The notes under the pieces were generated by a model. It did not search any database. It was given only the letters and a program-made list of their open reading frames with translations, and was not told the origin of the DNA. From Ghiorsea sp. (GTDB taxonomy: Bacteria > Pseudomonadota > Zetaproteobacteria > Mariprofundales > Mariprofundaceae): a stretch of 8,715 nucleotides of DNA. A program made the translations under genes and the position numbers. Shown here one piece after another: positions 1 through 5,901 of this stretch (the first letter of the stretch is position 1; every line of letters starts with the position of its first letter). The stretch lies in NCBI GenBank assembly GCA_027053695.1, contig JALUHL010000164.1, forward strand, positions 1 to 8,715. The letters run 5' to 3'.

Positions 1-113
1 TCGGTGACTGAAATGCGCAAATAATTAAGCTTGCGTCCAAAGGAATCATGCAGCCCTTGGCGCGTATTCGGCGCTTTGGTTTGTGGATAAAACTTGATGG
101 GCTTGGCGTTCAT
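1..113 (-). CDS. moaA: GTP 3',8-cyclase MoaA, N-terminal fragment (runs off the left edge)
   Basis: Only the first 37 codons lie in the window. The translation begins MNAKPIKFYP and ends in HDSFGRKLNYLRISVT. That block matches the segment just before the radical-SAM CxxxCxxC cluster in MoaA; E. coli MoaA has a DAFARKFYYLRLSITD-like stretch at the same place. MoaA catalyses the first step of molybdenum cofactor synthesis, converting GTP to the 8-cyclo intermediate. The radical-SAM cysteines themselves lie beyond the edge and are not seen. The ATG (complement of 111-113) overlaps the nasA stop as ATGA, a usual sign of translational coupling. No clear Shine-Dalgarno is visible. The context makes sense because NasA needs this cofactor. 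The N-terminus is about 15 residues longer than that of E. coli MoaA. Identification rests on one motif plus context. Confidence 0.85.
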   Translation of the reverse strand, partial: MNAKPIKFYPQTKAPNTRQGLHDSFGRKLNYLRISVT

Positions 114-2794
114 GAGCCAGACAATAGTCTTTTCATCTCCGGTATGCACGAGCCACAGCCCGTACCTGCCTTGGTACAATTCTTTAATGTTTCCAAATCA
201 CCACAGCCACTTTCCATCGCAGCCTTGAGTTCAAGCTCGCCCACATTATGACAAGCGCAAATGATTTTGCCTTTGGTATCTTCAGTGTTGACCACGCTGC
301 TTGGCGCAAGCAAGAATGGACGCATATCACCCACATCCGTGCCTTCCAACATCAATTTGCGCAACCATTTGGCTTCAGAAATATCACCACCTACCCAACG
401 CACAGCCACAAGGTGACCATCACTATCAATCCATGCCTTGCGATTGATACCCATTCTTCGGTCAACATAGGTGAGCACTTCAAAAGCTTTTCCTTGCTCC
501 AAGATATAATCCAAGCGTTTATACTGCTCATCCTGCAAAGCTTTGGTGCATGCCAAGTCAATGGAGGTCACAGGATGCTGCACACCAAAACATGACACCA
601 CACCATAAGTATAACCTTCAATCATTTTGCGCCCTAAATCAGTGTGTTGCCCAGCCATCAGCATCATACCCTGCCAAGCTGCTTTAAATGGCGCGATGCG
701 CACGGCTGCATGTTTATATTCGGGCTCTTTGGATACAGGGTCAACCGCCGTTTTAATCAAGCTATTGGCTCGGCCACTACGCGCGGTCATTTTGCCCCAA
801 TGCATGGGTAAAAAGATTAAACCTGTACGAATATCTTTGCTGATTTGCGCAGGCACAATCACTTGCCCTTGCCGCGATTCAATCATCACCAAGGTTTCTT
901 CTTCAATGCCATAATGCTCTGCATCATCAGGATGAATTTGCACAGTAGGCACGGGAATATGTTGCATCAATTGTGGCACAGTTCCCGATTTAGTCATGGT
1001 ATGCCATTGGTCGCGGATACGACCTGTGGTCAACGACAACGGATAATCGGCATCCGTAGGTTCAGCCACTGGAATATAATCCATATCAATAAAATGCGCT
1101 TTTTTATCGGTAGTTTCATATTGATAATCTGTGTACAAACGCCGAACTTGATTCGGCTTCTCACCTGCTTTGAATGGCCACTGTTGCGGACCAAATTCAT
1201 CAAGCACAGCATACGACAAACCTGAAATATCAATGTCCATACCCTTGGTTAAACCGCAATGCTCATCAAAAACATCGCCTGCAGTTTCATAAGCAAAAGC
1301 CTTAGACCAATCTTTACCAAGCTTTTCACCCAACACAACGCCAAAATCAGCCGCAATTTTCCAATCATCTCGGGATAATCCCGCTTTGGGAATGGCTTGC
1401 TGCAAATGCGTGATACGGCGCTCAGTATTGGTGATTGTACCTTCTTTTTCCGCCCAACCTGATGCAGGGAATAACACATGCGCTAATTTGGTGGTGTCCG
1501 TGGGATGATAAGCATCCGATACCATCACCAGCTCTGCTTTTTTAAGCGCTGCTTCTGCGCGCTTCGCATCAGGCATAGATACCATCGGATTGGTGCAAGC
1601 AATCCACACCGCTTTGACCGTACCTTCTTCAAGTGCGCTAAATAATTCCGTTGCCGTCAAACCCGGTTTACTAGAAACATCATCCACACCCCAATAATCC
1701 GCCACTTCTTTGCGGTGTTCTGGGTTGGTATAATCCCTATGCGCCGCCAACATATTTGCCATACCGCCTACTTCGCGGCCACCCATAGCATTGGGTTGTC
1801 CTGTAAGCGAAAATGGACCACAGCCTTCTTTACCAATGAGGCCTGTAGCCAAGTGAAGATTGATTAGAGCGTTGTTTTTATCTGTGCCCGATGACGATTG
1901 ATTCAAACCCATGGTCCAAAATGAAAGGGTATTGTTGGTCGCAAACCAGCGCGCTGCCTGCACAATATCGTTGGCATCTAGCCCGCAAGTTTCTGCTGCT
2001 TGTAAAAGGTTAAGCGATAAGGCTTTGGCTTTGACTGCCTCAAAACCTGTCGTATGCGCTGTAATATAAGCTTCATCCAATAAACCTTCCTGAATCATCA
2101 CATGTAGCATGGCTTGGTATAAAAGCACATCTGTGCCGGGTTTGAGTGGCAAATGTAAATCAGCAATCGAGCAAGTGTCAGTGCGGCGTGGGTCTGCCAC
2201 GATAATTTTTAAATCTGGATTGGCTTCTTTGGCAGCTTCTAATCTGCGGAAAACAATGGGGTGAGCATACGCTGGGTTTGCGCCTGTGATAAAAAAGCAG
2301 GATGCCAATTCAATATCGGCATAACAGGTCGGCGGGCCATCTGCGCCAAATGCGCGCTTATAACCTGCCACAGCAGAACTCATGCAAAGCCTAGAATTGG
2401 TGTCAATATTATTGCTACCAATAAACCCTTTCATAAGCTTGTTAAACACATAGTAATCTTCAGTGAGCAACTGACCCGACACATAAAAAGCCACCGCATC
2501 AGAGCCATGCTCTTGGATAATATCTGCAAACTTCTGCGCCGTGTGATGTAAAGCCGTATCCCAATCTACAGGGGCAAAAGGCGCATCCAAAGATGTGCGA
2601 AGCTGAGGCACCAATAAACGGTCTTGAGTATTAACCGTTTTATGCAATTCCCTGCCCTTGGAGCAAAGCTTGCCCTCATTGGTTGGGTGCTTAGTATCGC
2701 CGCTAAGTGAAATAATGTTTTCACCATCGGTTTCCAATACAATTCCACAACCTGTACCACAATAGGAACAGGCACTATTGACTGTTTGAGTCAT
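110..2794 (-). CDS. nasA: Assimilatory nitrate reductase, molybdopterin catalytic subunit with C-terminal BFD-like [2Fe-2S] domain
   Basis: This 894-aa cytoplasmic enzyme reduces nitrate to nitrite for assimilation. The N-terminus carries the [4Fe-4S] motif C9-x2-C12-x3-C16-x27-C44, as in the NapA/NasA/formate dehydrogenase family. C137 in the SRLCMSSA segment is the expected Cys ligand to molybdenum. The molybdopterin oxidoreductase fold follows, then a dinucleotide-binding domain at roughly residues 585-705 starting near TGRIRDQWHT. After a linker of about 130 residues without a domain I recognise, residues 841-894 form a BFD-like [2Fe-2S] domain with C846-x-C848-x31-C880-x2-C883. This C-terminal cluster and the length resemble Klebsiella NasA (about 866 aa) rather than the shorter cyanobacterial NarB. 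There is no Tat signal, which fits a cytoplasmic enzyme. The ATG is preceded by GGAG with a 5-nt spacer. It is the third gene of the nirB-nirD-nasA-moaA operon. No NADH-oxidoreductase partner subunit is present in the window. Confidence 0.96.
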   Translation of the reverse strand: MTQTVNSACSYCGTGCGIVLETDGENIISLSGDTKHPTNEGKLCSKGRELHKTVNTQDRLLVPQLRTSLDAPFAPVDWDTALHHTAQKFADIIQEHGSDAVAFYVSGQLLTEDYYVFNKLMKGFIGSNNIDTNSRLCMSSAVAGYKRAFGADGPPTCYADIELASCFFITGANPAYAHPIVFRRLEAAKEANPDLKIIVADPRRTDTCSIADLHLPLKPGTDVLLYQAMLHVMIQEGLLDEAYITAHTTGFEAVKAKALSLNLLQAAETCGLDANDIVQAARWFATNNTLSFWTMGLNQSSSGTDKNNALINLHLATGLIGKEGCGPFSLTGQPNAMGGREVGGMANMLAAHRDYTNPEHRKEVADYWGVDDVSSKPGLTATELFSALEEGTVKAVWIACTNPMVSMPDAKRAEAALKKAELVMVSDAYHPTDTTKLAHVLFPASGWAEKEGTITNTERRITHLQQAIPKAGLSRDDWKIAADFGVVLGEKLGKDWSKAFAYETAGDVFDEHCGLTKGMDIDISGLSYAVLDEFGPQQWPFKAGEKPNQVRRLYTDYQYETTDKKAHFIDMDYIPVAEPTDADYPLSLTTGRIRDQWHTMTKSGTVPQLMQHIPVPTVQIHPDDAEHYGIEEETLVMIESRQGQVIVPAQISKDIRTGLIFLPMHWGKMTARSGRANSLIKTAVDPVSKEPEYKHAAVRIAPFKAAWQGMMLMAGQHTDLGRKMIEGYTYGVVSCFGVQHPVTSIDLACTKALQDEQYKRLDYILEQGKAFEVLTYVDRRMGINRKAWIDSDGHLVAVRWVGGDISEAKWLRKLMLEGTDVGDMRPFLLAPSSVVNTEDTKGKIICACHNVGELELKAAMESGCGDLETLKNCTKAGTGCGSCIPEMKRLLSGS

Positions 2795-2799
2795 CGAAA

Positions 2800-2803
2800 C
2801 TCC
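2800..2803 (-). promoter_or_regulatory. Ribosome binding site of nasA
   Basis: GGAG on the minus strand, 5 nt before the nasA ATG, supports that start codon. It lies just downstream of the nirD-nasA hairpin, so a closed hairpin would not cover it. Confidence 0.7.
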
Positions 2804-2818
2804 ATCATTGATTCAACA

Positions 2819-2835
2819 AACCACACCTTGTGGTT
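2819..2835 (-). other. Intercistronic hairpin between nirD and nasA
   Basis: The minus strand reads AACCACA-AGG-TGTGGTT, a perfect 7-bp inverted repeat with a 3-nt loop. It lies in the 46-nt gap between the nirD stop and the nasA start. On the transcript it is followed by TGTTGAATC, which is not a full U-run, so a strong intrinsic terminator is unlikely. It could slow exonucleases, mark an mRNA processing point or cause partial termination that sets the NirBD:NasA ratio. These roles are inferred; only the repeat is seen. Confidence 0.5.
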
Positions 2836-2840
2836 AAGCA

Positions 2841-3170
2841 TTAAGCTTGTAAAAAGACTGTACCACTCTCAACTTTAACAGGATACGTTTTCACGCAACC
2901 TTCATCGGGTGCAGCCACTTGACCATCATCCAAATGAATACGCCAGTTGTGTAATGGACACAAAATATCATCGCCAGAAATAATGCCTTCTGCCAATGGT
3001 CCATCTTTATGCGGACAACGGTTTTCAACCGCTTTCACCCTATCATCGGTTAAACGAAACACTGCAATCACCGTGTTATCCGCTCGCACTGTACGTGCTT
3101 GTGCTGGTGGAATGTCATCCAGCTTACAAACTTCAATCCACTTTTGATCTGAGTAATTCTTATCAGACAT
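2841..3170 (-). CDS. nirD: Nitrite reductase (NADH) small subunit NirD, Rieske-type
   Basis: This 109-aa protein is the small partner of NirB in the cytoplasmic NADH-dependent reduction of nitrite to ammonium. It is a single Rieske-fold domain with both ligand pairs present: C52-P-H54 and C71-P-L-H74, separated by 16 residues. A [2Fe-2S] cluster is therefore expected. This differs from enterobacterial NirD, in which the same fold has lost these ligands. The ATG shares one base with the nirB stop (TAATG). GGAG lies 8 nt upstream, inside the end of nirB, so the two subunits are probably made by coupled translation. Length is normal for the family. A general Rieske ferredoxin would look similar alone, but the position directly after nirB settles the call. 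Confidence 0.95.
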   Translation of the reverse strand: MSDKNYSDQKWIEVCKLDDIPPAQARTVRADNTVIAVFRLTDDRVKAVENRCPHKDGPLAEGIISGDDILCPLHNWRIHLDDGQVAAPDEGCVKTYPVKVESGTVFLQA

Positions 3171-5629
3171 TATACTGTCTCCACACGAACAGGAATATCA
3201 ATCGGCTGGTATTCCTTGAATTTTTCATAACCTTTATCTGCATCTTCAACACGCGCTACCCATGGGTCTTTATCCTGCTGCGCTAGGTATGTATGCAATC
3301 GCTCAACCAAGGCTTTACGATTTTCAATATCATCCACAACCGCAGCTTTAATACTGTCTAAACCCACACGTTGTTGCCAAGGCGCAGTCCGCTCATTGTG
3401 ACGACCTGTTTCACGGTAATGTTGCAAATAAGCCTTAGTGATTTCTTCAACTTCTGCTTCATTCTCAACAATGCACAGCAGCTCTGTTGCCACAACATGT
3501 ACGCCACCGTTACCACCTGTGCTGATTTCCCAACCACCTTCCACGCCAACAATACCCACATCTTTAATCGTCGCTTCCGCGCAGTTTCGTGGACAGCCTG
3601 ATACTGCCAATTTTACTTTGGCAGGAAACCAAATCCTATCGAGTTGTTTTTCCAAATGAATACCTAAGGATGTAGAATCTTGCGTGCCAAACCTGCACCA
3701 TTCCGAACCCACACAGGTTTTCACTGTACGCAGCGCTTTACCATACGCATAGCCGCATGCCATATCCAAATCTTTCCACATCGCTGTCAAATCTTCTTTC
3801 TTCACACCCAACAAATCAATGCGCTGACCACCCGTGACTTTCACAGTGGGCACATCATATTTCTTGGCTACCGTTGCGATTTTAATCAACTCATCTGGTG
3901 TGGTTACGCCGCCATAAATACGCGGAATAACAGAGAAAGTGCCATCTTTCTGAATGTTGGCATGCATCTTTTCATTGGCGATGCGCGAAGTACGGTCGTC
4001 TTCTGAATCTTCAGGCCAAATCATACCGATATAATAGTTAATCGCAGGGCGACAAACTTGGCAGCCTTCACCTTGCCAATCCAACACGTTCATCACTTCA
4101 CGCACATGGGTTAATTTCTTGTTTTTGATTTGCTCTTTGACTTGCTCATGGTTGAGCTCTGTGCAGCCACAAATGGGGTCGTTTTCTGATTCCACAAACG
4201 CTGTACCCAAAGTTGAAGCTAAAATCTGCTCCACCAAACCAATACAACCGCCGCACGAACCACCCGCTTTGGTACAAGCCGTCACTTCTTTGCGTGTGGT
4301 CACGCCATCATTAACAATGGCATCCACAATATCTTTTTTGCTCACGCCATTACAGCCACACACCACCGTGTCATCACTCATGGCCGATGCTAAATCTTCG
4401 CCCGAGTGACCCGAATCGCCCAAACCTGATGCAGAGAATAAAATGCTGGAGCGCAGCTCTGACACATCTTTGCCATCTTGCATCCACTGGAAGAAGGTAG
4501 GGCCGTCCGCAGTATCGCCAAACATGACCACACCTTTGATTCTGTCATCTTCAAGAATCATTTTCTTATACACGCCACCATGTTTATCCAATAATTCAAT
4601 CGTGTCTGCACCTGGCGTGCCCATAAAGTCACCCGCTGAAAATACATCAATGCCTGATACTTTCAACTTGGTGGACACCACAGAACCCGTATATGATTTT
4701 AAACCATTACCTGTGATTTGATATGCCAATACCTTGGCTTGCTCAAACAGCGGTGCGACAAGACCGTATGCAATGCCTCTATGCTCAGCGCACTCACCCA
4801 CCACATACACCGATGCATCCGTCACTGTCTGCATATAGTCGTTGACCACGATGCCTTTATTGCAGAATAAACCACTTGATTCAGCCAAGGCTTTGTTCGG
4901 GCGAATACCCACTGCCATGACCAATAAGTCACAGTCTAAAGTCGAGCCATCTTTAAATTTTAAACCTTCAACGCGTTTATCACCCAACACTTCCGTGGTC
5001 AGTGTGGACATTTTAAATTGCATACCTTGTGCTTCCAAAGAAGTTTTAAGCATCTCGCCAGCCACGCTATCGAGCTGCATATTCATCAAAGTATCTTGGT
5101 CATGCATCACCGTGGCTTCCATACCAAGGTTTAATAAACCTTTCGCCGCTTCCAAGCCCAACAGGCCACCGCCAATCACCGCAGCTTTTTTATACGTTTT
5201 CGCCGCTTCAAACATTTTATCGCAATCTTCAATATCGCGGAATGCAATCACGCCATCTTTATCATGCCCTGGGATAGGGATAATAAATGGGTTAGAACCC
5301 GTGGCGATAATTAAATTATCATATTCAGCCGTCGTTCCATCTTCAGCAGTGACCACTTTTTTGCCACGATGAATTTCCGTGACCTTCTTGCCCATGTGTA
5401 GCTTAATGCCATTATCTTTATACCACTGCTCATCATTCAAGATAATATCTTCAATCGTGGTATCGCCTGCAAGCACAGGTGAAAGCATAATACGATTGTA
5501 GTTCGGATATTTTTCCGCACCAAAAATCGTAATCTCAAACATGTCGGGATTGGCCTTTAAAATCTCTTCAATGGCTCGCACACCAGCCATGCCATTACCA
5601 ATCATTACCAACTTCTTCTTATTGCTCAT
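3170..5629 (-). CDS. nirB: Nitrite reductase (NADH) large subunit NirB
   Basis: This 819-aa siroheme enzyme uses NADH to reduce nitrite to ammonium in the cytoplasm. An FAD-binding GNGMAG motif lies at residues 11-16 and an NAD-binding VIGGGLLGLEAA motif at about 151-162. Two BFD-like [2Fe-2S] domains follow: C424-x-C426 with C459-x2-C462, and C487-x-C489 with C523-x2-C526. The nitrite/sulfite reductase half then carries C639-x5-C645 and C679-x3-C683, the ligands of the coupled [4Fe-4S]-siroheme centre. All key cysteines are present, and the length is close to E. coli NirB (about 847 aa). I chose the ATG at 5629 because AGAGG lies 5 nt upstream. An in-frame TTG 17 codons earlier (5680) is the longest possible start, but it coincides with the -12 box of the sigma-54 promoter and lies upstream of the predicted transcription start. 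First gene of the operon. Confidence 0.97.
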   Translation of the reverse strand: MSNKKKLVMIGNGMAGVRAIEEILKANPDMFEITIFGAEKYPNYNRIMLSPVLAGDTTIEDIILNDEQWYKDNGIKLHMGKKVTEIHRGKKVVTAEDGTTAEYDNLIIATGSNPFIIPIPGHDKDGVIAFRDIEDCDKMFEAAKTYKKAAVIGGGLLGLEAAKGLLNLGMEATVMHDQDTLMNMQLDSVAGEMLKTSLEAQGMQFKMSTLTTEVLGDKRVEGLKFKDGSTLDCDLLVMAVGIRPNKALAESSGLFCNKGIVVNDYMQTVTDASVYVVGECAEHRGIAYGLVAPLFEQAKVLAYQITGNGLKSYTGSVVSTKLKVSGIDVFSAGDFMGTPGADTIELLDKHGGVYKKMILEDDRIKGVVMFGDTADGPTFFQWMQDGKDVSELRSSILFSASGLGDSGHSGEDLASAMSDDTVVCGCNGVSKKDIVDAIVNDGVTTRKEVTACTKAGGSCGGCIGLVEQILASTLGTAFVESENDPICGCTELNHEQVKEQIKNKKLTHVREVMNVLDWQGEGCQVCRPAINYYIGMIWPEDSEDDRTSRIANEKMHANIQKDGTFSVIPRIYGGVTTPDELIKIATVAKKYDVPTVKVTGGQRIDLLGVKKEDLTAMWKDLDMACGYAYGKALRTVKTCVGSEWCRFGTQDSTSLGIHLEKQLDRIWFPAKVKLAVSGCPRNCAEATIKDVGIVGVEGGWEISTGGNGGVHVVATELLCIVENEAEVEEITKAYLQHYRETGRHNERTAPWQQRVGLDSIKAAVVDDIENRKALVERLHTYLAQQDKDPWVARVEDADKGYEKFKEYQPIDIPVRVETV
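3179..3182 (-). promoter_or_regulatory. Ribosome binding site of nirD
   Basis: GGAG on the minus strand, 8 nt before the nirD ATG and inside the last codons of nirB. Combined with the TAATG overlap it supports coupled translation of NirB and NirD. Confidence 0.6.
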
Positions 5630-5634
5630 CTTAA

Positions 5635-5639
5635 CCTCT
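5635..5639 (-). promoter_or_regulatory. Ribosome binding site deciding the nirB start
   Basis: AGAGG on the minus strand with a 5-nt spacer (TTAAG) to the ATG at 5629. It decides between this start and the upstream in-frame TTG, which has no comparable site. Confidence 0.75.
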
Positions 5640-5675
5640 TCGGTAGTCGCTTCTTTTATATCTACACACATGACT

Positions 5676-5691
5676 AGCAAACTGCGTGCCT
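5676..5691 (-). promoter_or_regulatory. Sigma-54 (-24/-12) promoter for nirB-nirD-nasA-moaA
   Basis: The minus strand reads AGGCAC-GCAGT-TTGCT. It matches the RpoN consensus TGGCACG-N4-TTGCW at every position except the first T. The GG at -24 and GC at -12 have the required spacing, and the G after GGCAC also matches. The predicted transcription start is near 5665, giving a leader of about 36 nt to the nirB ATG. This implies an enhancer-binding activator, most likely NtrC given the pathway. Motif and spacing are seen; the activator is inferred. Confidence 0.78.
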
Positions 5692-5782
5692 AGGCAAGAA
5701 TCAGTATTTCCACCAAAAATCAGCTTGCAATACTGCATTATGATTAATATATAGGCATATTATGCATACAATTTGAGCTTAA

Positions 5783-5799
5783 TGCTCCCTTAACGTGGT
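5783..5799. promoter_or_regulatory. Weak candidate NtrC-type enhancer site
   Basis: Compared with the enteric NtrC consensus TGCACC-N5-GGTGCA, this stretch reads TGCTCC-CTTAA-CGTGGT. That is 5 of 6 matches in the left half and 3 of 6 in the right. It lies about 43 bp upstream of the transporter -24 box and about 90 bp from the nirB -24 box, a workable enhancer position for both. It overlaps a GAGC-N5-GCTC inverted repeat at 5775-5787, which may be the real operator instead. The match is weak and may be chance. Confidence 0.22.
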
Positions 5800-5841
5800 A
5801 AAATATTCATATTCTAAAGAAAAAAGCTTGAGAAACCATTG

Positions 5842-5857
5842 TGGCACTTGCCTTGCT
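5842..5857 (+). promoter_or_regulatory. Sigma-54 (-24/-12) promoter for the transporter-kinase operon
   Basis: The sequence TGGCAC-TTGCC-TTGCT matches the RpoN consensus in both boxes with the correct 5-nt spacing between TGGCAC and TTGC. The predicted start is near 5868, leaving a 34-nt leader before the transporter ATG. The match is a little better than that of its divergent partner. A CTTGAG/CTCAAG inverted repeat (5827-5832 and 5856-5861) flanks the promoter and could be an accessory site or incidental. Confidence 0.82.
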
Positions 5858-5884
5858 CAAGTGAGCTTAACTATAAACTAATAT

Positions 5885-5890
5885 AAGAGG
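5885..5890 (+). promoter_or_regulatory. Ribosome binding site of the nitrate transporter
   Basis: AAGAGG followed by an 11-nt spacer to the ATG at 5902. The spacer is longer than usual. An alternative in-frame ATG at 5917 would be further still, so 5902 is kept. Confidence 0.5.
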
Positions 5891-5901
5891 AATCATTCAC
5901 C

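Larger units (their letters stand above)
5630..5901. promoter_or_regulatory. Divergent regulatory region between the nirB operon and the transporter operon
   Basis: This 272-bp region is AT-rich and has no credible ORF. It contains two outward-facing sigma-54 promoters whose -24 boxes lie about 150 bp apart. Between them is space for a shared activator (NtrC-type) and a DNA-bending protein such as IHF, although I could not find a convincing IHF consensus. It also has an 11-bp palindrome GCATATTATGC at 5755-5765, a GAGC-N5-GCTC repeat at 5775-5787, and the 9-bp word TGAGCTTAA repeated at 5774-5782 and 5862-5870. No tandem hairpins with a terminator, as in NasR- or NasT-controlled leaders, are evident. 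Confidence 0.85.

Noticed and set aside
1371..1383. Palindrome CGGGATAATCCCG
   Set aside because: It lies within nasA coding sequence, is a single copy, and has no T-run or promoter context. It is probably coincidental.
4842..5372. 176-aa open frame on the plus strand inside nirB
   Set aside because: It is antisense to the conserved FAD/NAD domain of NirB, has no recognisable motif, and reads as a shadow of that gene.
5630..5680. N-terminal extension of NirB starting at an in-frame TTG (5680)
   Set aside because: The TTG is part of the sigma-54 -12 box and lies upstream of the predicted transcript start. The ATG at 5629 has a good AGAGG site and gives the usual NirB N-terminus just before the FAD motif.
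5725..5753. Sigma-70-like TTGCAA with 17-nt spacing to TATATA on the plus strand
   Set aside because: Such matches are common in AT-rich DNA, and the -35 is weak. It would sit about 115 bp further from the transporter gene than the much better sigma-54 site. A minor promoter is not excluded.
5827..5870. NasR/NasT-style RNA leader formed by the CTTGAG/CTCAAG repeat
   Set aside because: The left arm lies upstream of the predicted transcription start. No tandem hexaloop hairpins and no terminator with a U-run follow, and the 34-nt leader is too short for such a device.
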